The position numbers were made by a program, and so were the translations under genes. A stretch of 64,000 nucleotides of DNA from Acinetobacter variabilis (GTDB lineage Bacteria; Pseudomonadota; Gammaproteobacteria; Pseudomonadales; Moraxellaceae): contig NZ_KB850112.1 of NCBI RefSeq assembly GCF_000369625.1, positions 97,194-161,193 of the forward strand. Reading direction: 5' to 3'. Below, piece after piece: positions 30,057 to 40,937 of this stretch. The notes beneath the pieces were generated by a model, which was not told the origin of the DNA, made no database searches, and worked only from the letters and a program-made list of their open reading frames with translations. Each line of letters opens with the position of its first letter. The stretch's first letter is position 1.

Positions 30057-30752
30057 TTATTTAATAATTTCCAGTAATTCGATATCAAAAATCAGGGTAC
30101 TATTTGGTTCAATGATATCTCCCGAACCAATCTGTCCATAGGCCAGATCAGCGGGGATAAAGAAGCGGTATTTAGCACCGACTTTCATGAGCTGTAAGCC
30201 TTCTGTCCAGCCAGTAATCACTTGGGTGGTACGGAAATCGACTGGCTGCTGGCGGGCAATCGAACTGTCAAAAACGGTACCATCAATCAGGCGACCTTCA
30301 TAATGCACACGGACATTACTGTTAGCACTTGGTGATTTCCCTTTACCTTCTTTCAGTACCAGGTATTGCAGACCAGATTTGGTAGTTTTAACGCCTGGCT
30401 TTTTCGCATTTTCCTGCAAGAATGCTTTGCCAGCTTTGGCATTTTCTTCAGCTTTCTGTTTCAGCACAATCAGTTCTTTGGCATCACTTTGACGTTTATA
30501 CTGAGTCAGCACTTGGGTCATTTCTTCATCGCTTAAACTGGATTTTTGTCCAGCAGCGGCTGTCTTTAAGCCCTGGCTAAATGCATCTAAATCAAGATCC
30601 TTTAAAGTGTCTGCATTACTGCGACCCATCAGATAACCAAAGCTGTAACCAATCTTCTCAGCTTCACTACTTGTATTATTGATCTCTTTAGCAAAAAGGC
30701 TGCCTGAACTGAGCAGCAAAACCATTAAACTGATTTGTATTTTCATTATCAA
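30057..30752 (-). CDS. FKBP-type peptidyl-prolyl isomerase, exported (second copy)
   Basis: A periplasmic proline isomerase/chaperone of 231 residues: signal peptide (residues 1-21), an N-terminal dimerisation domain (IGYSFGYLMGRS), a linker and a C-terminal FKBP domain ([18 protein letters not shown], then [26 protein letters not shown]). It is a paralogue of the gene 42 bp upstream, and the two probably form one unit. Catalytic-domain aromatic residues look kept. Confidence 0.88.
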   Translation of the reverse strand: MIMKIQISLMVLLLSSGSLFAKEINNTSSEAEKIGYSFGYLMGRSNADTLKDLDLDAFSQGLKTAAAGQKSSLSDEEMTQVLTQYKRQSDAKELIVLKQKAEENAKAGKAFLQENAKKPGVKTTKSGLQYLVLKEGKGKSPSANSNVRVHYEGRLIDGTVFDSSIARQQPVDFRTTQVITGWTEGLQLMKVGAKYRFFIPADLAYGQIGSGDIIEPNSTLIFDIELLEIIK

Positions 30753-30794
30753 TTCTCAAAAATAAAGGAGAGCTGGTCGCTCTCCCTATTTGTA

Positions 30795-31511
30795 TTATTT
30801 TACTTCGATTAATTCCACATCAAAAATCAAAGTGCTATGCGGAGGAATCGTACCAGGGACACCCTGTTCACCATAACCCAGATTTGACGGAATATATAGA
30901 ATTGCCTTACCGCCTTCTTTCATCAGCTGCAGACCTTCAGTCCAGCCTGGAATGACTTGATTTAATGGAAACTCGATCGGTTCACCGCGTTCTACTGAAC
31001 TGTCAAATACAGTGCCATCTACCAGTTTACCAGTGTAATGTACTTTCACAATTGAAGAGGCTTTTGGCTGTTTACCTGTACCTTCTTTCGTGACTTGGTA
31101 CTGTAAGCCGGAAGCAGTTGTTTTAATACCTGCCTTTTTCGCATTTTCAGTCAGGAAAGTATCACTTGAAGCTTGAGCCTGTTTTGCACTATCAAGCTGC
31201 TTTTGTTGCATTTCTTTCTGGAACTGCTCATAAGCTGCCTGTAATTCTTCTTCCGTATAGGCAGGTGCAGAACGCGCATGTCCTTCACGTACACCGGTCA
31301 CAAAACTGTTAATGTCCAGCTCAGGAGGAGTCTGATGCGCCACTTCATAACCGAGTGCATAGCTGATTTTAGAGACAGCAGAGGCATCTTTAGATGCTTT
31401 TGTAGTTTGAGTAGCAGGGTTTTGAGTTGCATAGTAAACAGGTACTAGCGCGGCACCGCCTAAAAGAACAGCGACGGCAATCGGTAAGGCCTTACTCATG
31501 TATTTTTCCAA
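30795..31511 (-). CDS. fkpA: FKBP-type peptidyl-prolyl isomerase, exported; capsule-locus flank
   Basis: The 238-residue paralogue has an N-terminal membrane anchor or signal (residues 5-28), a helical dimerisation region ([17 protein letters not shown]) and a C-terminal FKBP domain ([46 protein letters not shown]). fkpA is the conserved left border of Acinetobacter capsule loci; here it is present as a tandem pair. The role in capsule itself is not established. Confidence 0.9.
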   Translation of the reverse strand: MEKYMSKALPIAVAVLLGGAALVPVYYATQNPATQTTKASKDASAVSKISYALGYEVAHQTPPELDINSFVTGVREGHARSAPAYTEEELQAAYEQFQKEMQQKQLDSAKQAQASSDTFLTENAKKAGIKTTASGLQYQVTKEGTGKQPKASSIVKVHYTGKLVDGTVFDSSVERGEPIEFPLNQVIPGWTEGLQLMKEGGKAILYIPSNLGYGEQGVPGTIPPHSTLIFDVELIEVK

Positions 31512-31624
31512 TCTAATGTTATCGTTGAGGTTCAGTCCATCTTAGCAGAAAATTTTAAGAAATCTTGTAGAGTGCGTGGATTTTTAGCAAGCAAATGCAC
31601 CTGCTGTGTTTAAAAATAAAAGAT

Positions 31625-31650
31625 AAAAAACCAGCCAATGCTGGTTTTTT
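31625..31650 (-). terminator. Rho-independent terminator downstream of wzi
   Basis: AAAAAACCAGC-CAAT-GCTGGTTTTTT forms an 11-bp stem that works in both directions between wzi and fkpA. Confidence 0.9.
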
Positions 31651-31730
31651 AATTTTTCAGGATTCAATCATTGTTAGAGATTGTCTAGGAACAATGATTG
31701 TCACAACTAAAAGTATCTTTTGCAAAGAAC

Positions 31731-33177
31731 TTAGTAGGAAAATAAGCCTTTTTCTAAAGGAAATTCAATTCTAATCGATGCACCGCCATCATTACCACGT
31801 AGGTCTGAATCGCTAATCCAGCCATTTAATTTCAGTGGGATATCCGGACGTAAATAATGGATCCAGCTCACATCAACAGCTTTTAACTCATCTTGCGCTG
31901 GAAAAGCTAAATTAGTAGTTCGGTTGGATTCATTCAACTTGGCAAACAGTACTCGAGCATTAACACGATTAAGGCGATCGAAACGAATATCACCACCTAC
32001 AGAAATCATTTGACCATCACCACCCATCGCATGTGCTAATGGGTAACCATGCTGGTAAAAACCATCGGTATAAACATGATGGTTGTATGAGATGCCATCA
32101 GCACTACCATTAGTACGGGTATCTGTCCATTCAGTGTACAGCTGGAAAGGCATATTATTATAGCTAGAAGAATAATCGACCCCAGCCAAATACATTTTTT
32201 TGGCTGGTAAGCCACCGGCCTCATCTTCACCAATATATTGTGCATACATCCCCATTGGGACTTGCAGCAGTGGCTGTAGATTTAAGCGTGCATCAAAACC
32301 GGCGATTTGATTGGATGGGTCAGGTTCACCTGTGCCACCATTGTCTTTATTACCGACAGAAGCATCCCAAAGTGAGCTCAGACTTTCAGGTCGTCCTTCA
32401 CCCCCCCCATTGAATAGCACGTGATGCACCCAGCTCCAAATAGGGTAAAGGTTGTGCGGTGACACGTAAGCCAATTAATTTAGCATCAGGTACAGCATCG
32501 TAGTCATCCAGTTGTCCGGCAAAGGCTTGATATTGCCAAGGTCCAATCCAGGAGAGCCATTTGTTTGTAAAAGCATCCTGTTCGGCACGCTGCATGGTCA
32601 CACCATACACAGGACGACTGGCATCACCCCGAATTAAGCTGCCATCATGACCGGGTCCCCAGTAGGTCGGAATTTGTCCAGCAATCAGCCATTGATTCCA
32701 CAATTTAACTGCGAGGTAAGACTCTTCCACATTCACATCTTGATCATTATCAATCTGGGGGGCTTTTTCTGCACTCACGCGCAGTCTGGCATCCCAATTT
32801 TGATTGCCTGTATTCAACTCTATACCCGCTTGGTATTGAGCTTTTTGCTGGTCACCAAAGGGTTGAGGAATATTTTTTTGATCTGTCTCAGCAAACAAGG
32901 ATGCTTTGATTAACTGGTTGTTGGTATTCAAATGAGCCATGACTGAATCAATGACTTTTTGTTGATTGGTATTGCTGATTTTTGCCTGAGAAAGGGCGCG
33001 TTGAATTTCATCACCACTCATTGGCCAAGTTGACGTACTAATTTGAATAACGCCTTGCTGATTTAATCAGCTTAAATCGGTACGCAGGTTTTGGTCATTT
33101 AAAACGATACCTTGAGCAAAGGTGAGTGAGGAACTTAATGCCAAGCTGGCGAGGAGCAGTGTTTTTGATTTAAACAT
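31731..33177 (-). pseudogene. wzi: Capsule surface-assembly outer-membrane protein, broken at two places
   Basis: Wzi is an 18-strand outer-membrane barrel that holds capsule polymer at the surface. The ATG at 33177 starts a signal peptide (TLLLASLALSSSLTFA). Codon 37 is TGA (33067-33069) in the context RTDLS-stop-LNQQGVIQI, where TGG is likely in the parent. A second lesion is a run of eight G (plus strand C8, 32401-32408): the frame ends QWGG-stop, while the +1-corrected frame continues GEGRPESLSSLWDA to a C-terminal ...EKGLFSY with terminal Tyr, typical of barrels. Seven G would restore one frame. It lies in the capsule export block, next to wzc. Confidence 0.82.
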
Positions 33178-33272
33178 TCTTGTATATTCTCAGGACTTTT
33201 AAACTGTAACCACGATAGGTTTTTTAGTTGATTTTTTCAACAATGATCGTTTGGCATAAATGTAATAGAGGG

Positions 33273-33309
33273 TGATTTCACACCCTGCTTAAGGTAGGAT
33301 GTGAAATCA
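33273..33309 (-). terminator. Long hairpin after wzc
   Basis: TGATTTCACA (33273-33282) pairs with TGTGAAATCA (33300-33309) around an inner CCT/AGG stem, 15 bp after the wzc stop codon. No strong T-run follows, so it may be a partial terminator for the wza-wzb-wzc unit. Confidence 0.5.
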
Positions 33310-33323
33310 AAGCTTACAATGAA

Positions 33324-35507
33324 TTAGTCATTGTCTTTATTCGCGGTATAAGCATAAGCATAATTATAACCATAGCTACCTGCCGCCCCTTTTTGTACAT
33401 CATTCAGAATCACGCCATTCACTTTGACATTGGCCTGTTCAAAACGATTCACAGTGATTTCCAGCTCTTTGATTTGTGTTTTACCATGACGGGCAATCAA
33501 TAAATTTACACCCGCATATTGCGCAATAATAATACCATCTGTCACTGCAAGGATGGGTGGCGTGTCAATCAGGATATGATCAAAATGAGCAGAGGCCTGA
33601 TCCAGGAAAGTCTTGAATTGATCAGTACTTAATAGTTCAGATGGGTTGACCGGACTCTTACCGCGTGTAACAAAGAACAGGTTTTCTACTGTAGAGCTTT
33701 GTATGATATGTTCATAGCTGTATTGATGATTCAATAATTCTGCTAAACCTGGCTGTACCTGGGCGTTAAAGTACTTATGTAAATAACCACGACGCATATC
33801 ACCATCAATCACCAAGACCCGTTTTCCCCCTTGCGCTAAAATAGTAGCAAGGTTAGTGGTAATAAATGATTTACCAATTTCAGGTGCAGGGCCAGAAATG
33901 GCAATCACATTATTGGTCGCATTCATTAAGGCAAAATGAATCGCTGTTCGCATACTACGCAGGCTTTCAATGGCAATATCACCACTATCTTTAACTGCAA
34001 GAATAGGAATACTCTTTTTCTTCTTCAATAGTTTAATGCGGCTTTCTTGAATAGCAGAGCGCGGCACCGTAGCATAGACTGGCAGATCAAGCTCATTTTC
34101 GATTTGAGCTGCGTCTTTAATACCTGAACGCATCATATTTTTAAGTAATGCTAGTAAAACACCAATAAAACCACCGACAAACAGCGATAAAATTAAAACA
34201 ATCAATTTTTTAGGTTTAATTGGTTCAATGGGCTCGACTGCAGTATCGACAATACGCACATTGCCAATTTCACCCGCTTTGGCAATCCTGAGTTGCTGAT
34301 AGGAATTCAATAGTCCGGTATATAGTTGCTGTTTAACTTCGACTTCACGGAACAATTGTAAGTATTGACGTTGTAACTCAGGTAAACGTCTTAAAGTCCC
34401 ATCCAGTTCTGCAATTTTGCTATTGATGGCACCAAGTTGGGCATTCATTTGCTGCATCACCGGATGCTCACCCGTATATTTAGCTGAAGCTTCTGCAACA
34501 CGCTGTTCTAGTTCAGCTTTTTGTGTTTCTAATGTAATACTTTGAGTTAAGTACAATTCTGATTCTTTGGTCACATCAACCGTATTATATTGTTGACGAA
34601 AGCGGTTGAATTCACGCTCTGCAACATCAAGTTGCTGTTTTAGTTCAGGGAGTTGATCTTCTAGAAATTTAAGCGTTTGAGCGGTTTCAGCCGAGCGGCG
34701 TTCAATATTCTGATGGCTATAAGCTGTAAGAATTGCATTCAAGACTTGCGTAATATGCTGTTTGTCCTCACCTTGATAGTTCAGACCTAGTACACCAGTC
34801 ATTTTTCCTTTTTCAGCCACTGAATAGCTGGCAGTTAAAGTTTGCATCGCAGAAGGTAGGCTTTGCTTGCGAATATTATAGGCTGCATCAAAACTGTCTT
34901 GACTAAAAATAGCCACTTTCCAGAGACCATATTCTGATTGTAATTGACTGATCTGATTTAAAGGTGCCGAGAAAACAACTTGATTTGTAATAGAGTCTGT
35001 CAGGTTATATTTTCCTGATTCAAAACTTAAGATTAAATTTTTATCCTGAAAATATGGTGGAATCTCAAACTGGCGGATATCAAATTTTTTTTGATTATCT
35101 TTAAATAATACCGATTTTTCTGAATATTCTGTCGCATATTCATGCTTGGCGATTAAACGATTCCAGAAACTGTCTTCTCTACCTGAAACTCGAATATTGA
35201 GATTTAAACGATCGATGACTGTACCCAGCACCAAACGTGATTTTAAGATTTCAATTTCAGCTTGAGCAGGGGATTTTTGCTCAATCATACTGGATAAGTC
35301 ACCTAATAAAGCTGCTGATGCTCCTTTATTGTCTTCAACTTGAACCATTGCATCGACCGCATAGGTATCCGGTGTGGTTTTTAAGTAGAGTAAGGCACAG
35401 ACCAAACTTAAAATAATACATAGGGCAATCAGTTTCCATTGTGCAATTAAGGAAAAAAATAATTCCTTTAAGTCAATGGTGTCTTCGGTGTTGGCGGTTT
35501 GGCTCAT
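33324..35507 (-). CDS. wzc: Capsule polysaccharide co-polymerase / tyrosine autokinase
   Basis: This inner-membrane protein controls chain length and couples polymerisation to export through Wza. The 727-residue protein has two membrane helices (near residues 30 and 440), a large periplasmic coiled-coil domain with Wzz-type segments, and a cytosolic BY-kinase domain: Walker A-like SGPAPEIGKSFITTNLA, Walker A' VLVIDGDMRRG, Walker B ILIDTPP. The C-terminus is a Tyr cluster (GSYGYNYAYAYTANK) that is the autophosphorylation site. Wzb, encoded upstream, is its phosphatase. Confidence 0.95.
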   Translation of the reverse strand: MSQTANTEDTIDLKELFFSLIAQWKLIALCIILSLVCALLYLKTTPDTYAVDAMVQVEDNKGASAALLGDLSSMIEQKSPAQAEIEILKSRLVLGTVIDRLNLNIRVSGREDSFWNRLIAKHEYATEYSEKSVLFKDNQKKFDIRQFEIPPYFQDKNLILSFESGKYNLTDSITNQVVFSAPLNQISQLQSEYGLWKVAIFSQDSFDAAYNIRKQSLPSAMQTLTASYSVAEKGKMTGVLGLNYQGEDKQHITQVLNAILTAYSHQNIERRSAETAQTLKFLEDQLPELKQQLDVAEREFNRFRQQYNTVDVTKESELYLTQSITLETQKAELEQRVAEASAKYTGEHPVMQQMNAQLGAINSKIAELDGTLRRLPELQRQYLQLFREVEVKQQLYTGLLNSYQQLRIAKAGEIGNVRIVDTAVEPIEPIKPKKLIVLILSLFVGGFIGVLLALLKNMMRSGIKDAAQIENELDLPVYATVPRSAIQESRIKLLKKKKSIPILAVKDSGDIAIESLRSMRTAIHFALMNATNNVIAISGPAPEIGKSFITTNLATILAQGGKRVLVIDGDMRRGYLHKYFNAQVQPGLAELLNHQYSYEHIIQSSTVENLFFVTRGKSPVNPSELLSTDQFKTFLDQASAHFDHILIDTPPILAVTDGIIIAQYAGVNLLIARHGKTQIKELEITVNRFEQANVKVNGVILNDVQKGAAGSYGYNYAYAYTANKDND

Positions 35508-35543
35508 AATTTAAATATCAAAAAAGTGAAAATATTAAAAAAC

Positions 35544-35972
35544 TTAAATATATTTTTTCCAGTCAGCAATACAGTCCTGAATGAGTTGACAAGTTTCATC
35601 AAAGAATGCTTGATCATGCTGATAAGGATCGGCAACATTTTTTCCTTGCCAGTGGCCAAGCCTGAATGTTTTACCTTTGGCAAAAGGCCAAGTCTGTTCG
35701 ATATACTTTTGCTGATTTTGACTCATCACTAAAACCAAATCAGCTTTTTTAATTAGCTCTGCATTCAGTTTTTTAGCCACATGCGAACTCATATCAATTC
35801 CGAAACGTTGCATACACAGACTGGCTTTTTCATCTGCTGCATGTCCGATCAAACCTGAAATACCCGCAGATTCGATCTGTAATTGAGGATATTGCTGTTT
35901 TAAAAAGTACTCTGCCATAGGACTACGACAAATGTTGCCAATACAAATGACTAAAATATTATTAATTTTCAT
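35544..35972 (-). CDS. wzb: Low-molecular-weight protein tyrosine phosphatase for Wzc
   Basis: The cytosolic phosphatase resets the Wzc tyrosine cluster. The 142-residue protein has the P-loop VICIGNICRSPMAE (C-X5-R, Cys10 and Arg16) and the general acid Asp in NVADPYQHD. Its start codon touches the wza stop codon (1-bp overlap at 35972), and wzc follows after 36 bp, so the three genes form an operon. Confidence 0.95.
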   Translation of the reverse strand: MKINNILVICIGNICRSPMAEYFLKQQYPQLQIESAGISGLIGHAADEKASLCMQRFGIDMSSHVAKKLNAELIKKADLVLVMSQNQQKYIEQTWPFAKGKTFRLGHWQGKNVADPYQHDQAFFDETCQLIQDCIADWKKYI

Positions 35973-37075
35973 TATTGGCCCAAGTTATCTAGTTGATATA
36001 AAACACTAGAGAATGGAATGATCTGATTTACGACACGCTGCCAGCGTGCCAAGCCAGATGCATCAATATAGACAATATCATTGCTGCGCATTTTAAACTG
36101 ATTGGCCAAACCAAAGTCAGCAATACTGGTCAAATCCATCTGGTAGACTTCTGTATGCACAGCATTCGGCTGATTACGCACCACATAAACTTTGCTGCGA
36201 CTGGCAGAAAGCGGGTTAAGTCCTAAGCTCTCACCTAAGACATCACTCAGGCTCATGCCTTGATCACGTATAGGGAGGGACTGGTTTTTCCCTGATTCAC
36301 CCATCACATAGATTTTCTGGTTTTCACGGTTGTTGACATATAAGGTGTCATTGGGTTGAATGAGTAAGTTATGCAGGGATAGGCCCGCTTTTTCTAGTTC
36401 TACAGTATTTAAATTGTAGCTGCGTCCCTGACGAACCAATGTCATAGAAGCATTATCACCTTGTTGTGCATTGACCCCACCGGCCATACCTAATGCGGTG
36501 TACACGCTGACAGGTTGATCACTTAAATAAAACTGCCCACCTCTCATAACATTACCCTGAACGGAATAGCGCTGACCCTGATAGGAGAGAACTCGTACAA
36601 TAACGTCAGGCGTTTTTAAATAGCGTGACAGCTGACTACGTAATTCGCGGTTGACTTGTGTTAAAGATTTCCCTGCAGCTTTGTAACGTCCAATAATGGG
36701 AAATTGAATATAGCCCAGTGAGTCAATTTGATAACCGTTAGATTCGACAGCCTTTTCATTGTTAATAGCATTGGTAGGTGGGGTAATTTCAGGGTAAGCC
36801 CATAAGTAAATAGATAAAATATCACCTGAACTGAGGTTGTATTGGTGCTGTGCTGTATTAAAAAGATGTGCATAGTCCTGTTGAATATTCTGTACAGCAG
36901 GCTGAACTGCAACAATAGAGTCCTGAGTCAGTTTAATGACATTCACTGAGGTACCTAGGTCAGTTTGATACATACCTTCACTAGGTAAGTCGTATGTTTG
37001 TAGACCAGAGGTGACTGCACACCCTGTAGTAGCAATGCCACATGCCAATAAAGCAACTAATTGAAAGTGTCGCAC
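35972..37075 (-). CDS. wza: Capsule outer-membrane export channel lipoprotein
   Basis: Wza forms an octameric outer-membrane conduit for the polymer. It has a lipobox (GIATTGC, then AVTSGLQTYDLPSEG), a poly-export domain (SGDILSIYLWAYPEIT) and SLBB repeats (SVQGNVMRGGQFYLSD; VYVMGESGKNQSLP). The frame opens at 37147, but the GTG at 37075 (VRHFQLVALLACG) has GGGA upstream and gives a normal signal peptide, leaving 367 residues. It diverges from gna across a 227-300-bp gap that should hold both capsule promoters. Confidence 0.93.
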   Translation of the reverse strand: MRHFQLVALLACGIATTGCAVTSGLQTYDLPSEGMYQTDLGTSVNVIKLTQDSIVAVQPAVQNIQQDYAHLFNTAQHQYNLSSGDILSIYLWAYPEITPPTNAINNEKAVESNGYQIDSLGYIQFPIIGRYKAAGKSLTQVNRELRSQLSRYLKTPDVIVRVLSYQGQRYSVQGNVMRGGQFYLSDQPVSVYTALGMAGGVNAQQGDNASMTLVRQGRSYNLNTVELEKAGLSLHNLLIQPNDTLYVNNRENQKIYVMGESGKNQSLPIRDQGMSLSDVLGESLGLNPLSASRSKVYVVRNQPNAVHTEVYQMDLTSIADFGLANQFKMRSNDIVYIDASGLARWQRVVNQIIPFSSVLYQLDNLGQ

Positions 37076-37374
37076 ACGTTTTCCCGAATAGTAATTTTTA
37101 AATTTTAAAATTGCAGCTATTCTACCCAAGTTAGTGAACATATACATAGCAATTTATAACTATCTTCTAGTTTATGAAAAAATTAAATGGTATTGAAGAT
37201 ATAAATTATTTGAGTAGGTGCAAATAACATAATGGATTCTAACATAAAACATACACCAGAATATTTTTAAGGTAATTAGAGCACAAATCATAATAGAAAT
37301 TTCATAGTTTTCTGCTAGTATGCTTGCCGAAGGATTTAATCTTCATAAGTACAGTATATAAATAAGGCGTTGAA

Positions 37375-38652
37375 ATGCTATCTATTGCAGATTTAAAAAT
37401 TGCGGTGATTGGTCTAGGCTATGTGGGCTTACCATTGGCAGTAGAATTTGGGAAAAAAGTACCTGTAGTTGGTTTTGACATCTACCAAAAACGAATTGAT
37501 GAACTTAAAAGTGGCCAAGACCATACTCTTGAAGTTTCCCCAGAAGAACTCAAACAGGCAAATCAGCTCAGTTATTCAGCAAATTTAGAAGATTTAAAAA
37601 GCTGTAACTTTTTTATTGTGACTGTGCCTACCCCTATTGATGAATTTAAACAGCCAGATTTAACGCCTCTTGTTAAGGCTTCGACCAGTATTGGCCACGT
37701 ACTTAAAAAAGGCGATGTGGTGGTGTATGAGTCTACGGTATATCCTGGAGCCACTGAAGAGACCTGTATTCCGGTTCTGGAACAGGTATCAGGCCTGACG
37801 TTCAATCAGGACTTCTTTGCCGGTTATAGCCCGGAGCGAATTAACCCGGGCGATAAACTGCACCGAGTGACCAATATTCTGAAAATTACCTCAGGTTCTA
37901 CCCCTGAAGTCGCTGAGTTTGTCGATCAGGTATATAACCTAGTGATTGAGGCAGGTACGCATAAAGCGACTAGCATTAAAGTGGCTGAAGCAGCAAAAGT
38001 CATTGAAAATACCCAGCGTGATGTCAACATTGCTCTGATTAATGAACTGGCCGTGATCTTTAATAAAATGGGAATTGATACGGAAGCAGTTTTGCAGGCT
38101 GCCGGTACCAAATGGAATTTCTTGCCATTCCGTCCAGGTTTAGTCGGTGGACACTGTATTGGGGTGGATCCGTATTACTTAACACATAAGGCTCAATCTT
38201 TGGGTTTGCATCCTGAAATTATCCTCGCGGCACGCCGTTTGAACGACCGTATGGGAGAATATGTTGCTACTCAATTAATTAAAGAAATGGTAAAAAAACG
38301 TATTCAAGTAGTAGGTTCTAAAATTTTAATTATGGGATTAAGCTTTAAGGAAAACTGTCCTGATATACGTAATACTAAAATAGTAGATATGGTCAATGCT
38401 CTGAAAGAATATGATCTCGATTTAGATATCTATGATCCATGGGTCAATAGTGAAGAGGCATTTAGCGAATATGGGATTATTCCTATAAAAGAACTCAAAA
38501 ATAATGAATATGATGCAATTATAGTTGCTGTTTCACATTCAGAATTTTTAGAAATGGGAATTAGGTCTATAAAAAAACTATCTAAAGAAAAGTCTATAGT
38601 ATATGACTTAAAAAGTAGCTTTAATATTATGGAGAATGTCATTCGTTTATGA
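37375..38652 (+). CDS. gna: UDP-N-acetylhexosamine 6-dehydrogenase
   Basis: It oxidises UDP-GalNAc or UDP-GlcNAc to the uronic acid for capsule repeat synthesis. The 425-residue protein has the NAD motif [18 protein letters not shown] (residues 9-26), [23 protein letters not shown] [12 protein letters not shown], and the catalytic Cys in [15 protein letters not shown]. The last third of the gene is much more AT-rich than the first two thirds, with the change near 38270, marking a recombination joint. It overlaps wzx by 4 bp (ATGA). Confidence 0.93.
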   Translation: MLSIADLKIAVIGLGYVGLPLAVEFGKKVPVVGFDIYQKRIDELKSGQDHTLEVSPEELKQANQLSYSANLEDLKSCNFFIVTVPTPIDEFKQPDLTPLVKASTSIGHVLKKGDVVVYESTVYPGATEETCIPVLEQVSGLTFNQDFFAGYSPERINPGDKLHRVTNILKITSGSTPEVAEFVDQVYNLVIEAGTHKATSIKVAEAAKVIENTQRDVNIALINELAVIFNKMGIDTEAVLQAAGTKWNFLPFRPGLVGGHCIGVDPYYLTHKAQSLGLHPEIILAARRLNDRMGEYVATQLIKEMVKKRIQVVGSKILIMGLSFKENCPDIRNTKIVDMVNALKEYDLDLDIYDPWVNSEEAFSEYGIIPIKELKNNEYDAIIVAVSHSEFLEMGIRSIKKLSKEKSIVYDLKSSFNIMENVIRL

Positions 38653-39872
38653 TTTCTTCTTTTAAAGAAAGCCTGAAAAAAAGCATTAAATATATACTGG
38701 GTCAAAAGTTAATAAAAATATTATTTAACTTAGTGCTCTTTATAGCTTTAGGTATTATTCTAGAGCCAGAAGTATATGGAAATTATAGTTTGCATTATGC
38801 ATATGCTTTACTTGGATGTGCAATTGTCTCTGGTGGTCTAGATGAAGTGGTTATGAAAAAACTTCTGGATGAAAGGCCACCTACGCTTTTAGAAATGATT
38901 TTTTTAAAATCATTTTATTTTTTTATTTTTTCAGTATTAACAATATTTTTTTTTAGATCTTTAAATGAAAAGTATATATATTTATTAGCTGTATTTTTTA
39001 GTATGTTTATAGTTTCCCATGCAAAAATGGAGGCTCAAGCAAGAGGTAAAATACTCTCATTCTATACTTTATTGTGTGCTGTATTATTTTTTACTATTAA
39101 GATAATTTTAATCTCTAGAGTAGAAAATCAAGTTTATTTTTTAGGAATAGTTTTTGTTTTTGAGAATATATTTATAGCTTTTATACCATTTATAATGCAA
39201 ATCAATAAAAAAGAACTAGAAATTAAATTAAAGAGTATTCTAGAAAATTTTTTATATTGTGTGCCATTATGGGTTTCTTCTGTATTGTTTATTTTAAGTG
39301 CTAGAGTTGATTATTATTTAATTAATAAAAATTTCGATATCTCTGTGTTAGGTAAATACTCCCTTATAAGTAGGTTGGTAGAGCAGTCTTATGTACTTCC
39401 AAGTGTTATATTGAGTTCATTAATGATTATACTTGTTTATAATAATAAAAATGGAGATAGAAATGAATTAAAGCTATACAGAATATCATTTTATGGAGGG
39501 TTACTTCTCGGTGCTTTGGTATTGCTATTCTCTTTAATAATATTAAATTATAAAAATCTAATGGAAACTAGGTGGATAATTGTAGCTATTATTTTAAGTC
39601 TATGTATACCATTTTCTAGTCTTAGAATAGCTAATAGTAAGTTTATGATTATAGATAATTTGCAAATGCTTTATTTAAAAAGAACTATATTGACTTTTAT
39701 GTTTAGTGTTATATCTACTTACTACTTAATATCAATTGGTGGAGTTATAGGTCTGTGTTTTGCAATTTTATTTACCATAATATTTTCAAGTTTAATATTT
39801 GATTTATTGTCAAAAGATACTCGAAAATATTTTATTTTGAAATTAAAAGCTATATTTTTTTTGAGCAGGTAA
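38649..39872 (+). CDS. wzx: Capsule repeat-unit flippase
   Basis: Wzx moves lipid-linked repeat units across the inner membrane. The 407-residue protein has about 12 hydrophobic helices and an N-terminal polysaccharide-transport family pattern ([22 protein letters not shown], then [23 protein letters not shown]). It is very AT-rich, like its neighbours, and lies directly before the polymerase gene. Family assignment rests on topology, the opening segment and context. Confidence 0.88.
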   Translation: MISSFKESLKKSIKYILGQKLIKILFNLVLFIALGIILEPEVYGNYSLHYAYALLGCAIVSGGLDEVVMKKLLDERPPTLLEMIFLKSFYFFIFSVLTIFFFRSLNEKYIYLLAVFFSMFIVSHAKMEAQARGKILSFYTLLCAVLFFTIKIILISRVENQVYFLGIVFVFENIFIAFIPFIMQINKKELEIKLKSILENFLYCVPLWVSSVLFILSARVDYYLINKNFDISVLGKYSLISRLVEQSYVLPSVILSSLMIILVYNNKNGDRNELKLYRISFYGGLLLGALVLLFSLIILNYKNLMETRWIIVAIILSLCIPFSSLRIANSKFMIIDNLQMLYLKRTILTFMFSVISTYYLISIGGVIGLCFAILFTIIFSSLIFDLLSKDTRKYFILKLKAIFFLSR

Positions 39873-39876
39873 TATA

Positions 39877-40926
39877 ATGCTTCCATATATGTTGATAGTT
39901 TTTTTTAGTATGATTATCTTGCTTACTAATAAATTGCTATCTGAAAAAAAAATAAATATAGTGTTTTTTTTAATATTAATATTGTCAATTTTTTCAGCTA
40001 TTAGAGGTATAAATGTAGGCACTGATAATTTTATGTATGAAAATATATATCAGTCATTTGAGGTGGAAAGTTTTTCTGATCTGAAGAACTCTAGATTTTA
40101 TAGTATTACCGAAAAAGGCTTTATTTATATATGTTATATTTTTAATACCATTGGATTAAACTATAATTTTTTCTTATTTTTTTTAAATGCTTTTTATCTA
40201 TTTTTATTTGATTTTTTTTCCAAAAGAACATCTATTAATTATGAGCTTAGTTGGTTAGTTTTTATAGCATTTGGTTACTATACTTTTATATATAATGGTT
40301 TGCGGCAGGCATTAGCAATAATGTTTTGTATGCTAGCATTTTATTTTTATAAGGAAAAAAAGGTATTTCTTCCTTCTATTATAGTATTAGTAGCTAGTAC
40401 AATTCATACTAGTTGTTTGGTATTTCTTATTGTTCCATTTTTGATTTTTTCCTCTACAAAAACTAGAATTCTTATAAATATATTGTGGACTTTGTTTTTT
40501 GCTTTTGGAGTGAGTTATATTTTTAATATTGCTGGTGGTCTAAATGAAAAATATGAAGATTACTCAGATTTTAAAACAGAAAATTCTGGAGGGGGAGAAG
40601 TTGTTTTTCTTTTAATAAATTTTTTATTCTTTTTGATTTACTGGATTAAAAATAAAGGTGAAGAATTTACCATATATTTAAATATATTTTATTTGGGTTT
40701 CATTGTTGCATTTTTTTCTTTTTTAAATGGTTATTCTGCGTCAGGTTTGATGAGGTTGAGTAAATATTTTACTTGGACTTTAATATTAATGTGGCCATAT
40801 ATTATTCATAAATTCAGTAAGGATAGTAGAGTAATGGCATATTTAATATTTATTGTTTTTTCTACTATATATTTTTATATAAGCACTATAAAATATGGTG
40901 GCTTATATCCTTATTATTTAGATTGA
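39877..40926 (+). CDS. wzy: Capsule polymerase, EpsG-like
   Basis: Wzy joins repeat units in the periplasm. The 349-residue protein has about ten hydrophobic helices. An EpsG-like signature RGINVGTDNFMYENIYQ lies near residue 44, followed by a large loop and FIYNGLRQALAIMFCMLAFYF near residue 137. No other membrane protein of this kind is in the locus. Sequence is very AT-rich (Phe, Ile, Lys, Asn-heavy), typical for the variable centre. Confidence 0.85.
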   Translation: MLPYMLIVFFSMIILLTNKLLSEKKINIVFFLILILSIFSAIRGINVGTDNFMYENIYQSFEVESFSDLKNSRFYSITEKGFIYICYIFNTIGLNYNFFLFFLNAFYLFLFDFFSKRTSINYELSWLVFIAFGYYTFIYNGLRQALAIMFCMLAFYFYKEKKVFLPSIIVLVASTIHTSCLVFLIVPFLIFSSTKTRILINILWTLFFAFGVSYIFNIAGGLNEKYEDYSDFKTENSGGGEVVFLLINFLFFLIYWIKNKGEEFTIYLNIFYLGFIVAFFSFLNGYSASGLMRLSKYFTWTLILMWPYIIHKFSKDSRVMAYLIFIVFSTIYFYISTIKYGGLYPYYLD

Positions 40927-40937
40927 GTTAACTGATT

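Noticed and set aside
33067..33069. Selenocysteine codon in wzi
   Set aside because: No selenocysteine-insertion hairpin is visible, the family does not use it, and a second frameshift shows ordinary gene decay.
38649..40926. AT-rich centre as a degenerate or phage region
   Set aside because: The frames are long, intact and membrane-rich, and fit flippase and polymerase in a capsule locus, where low GC is common.
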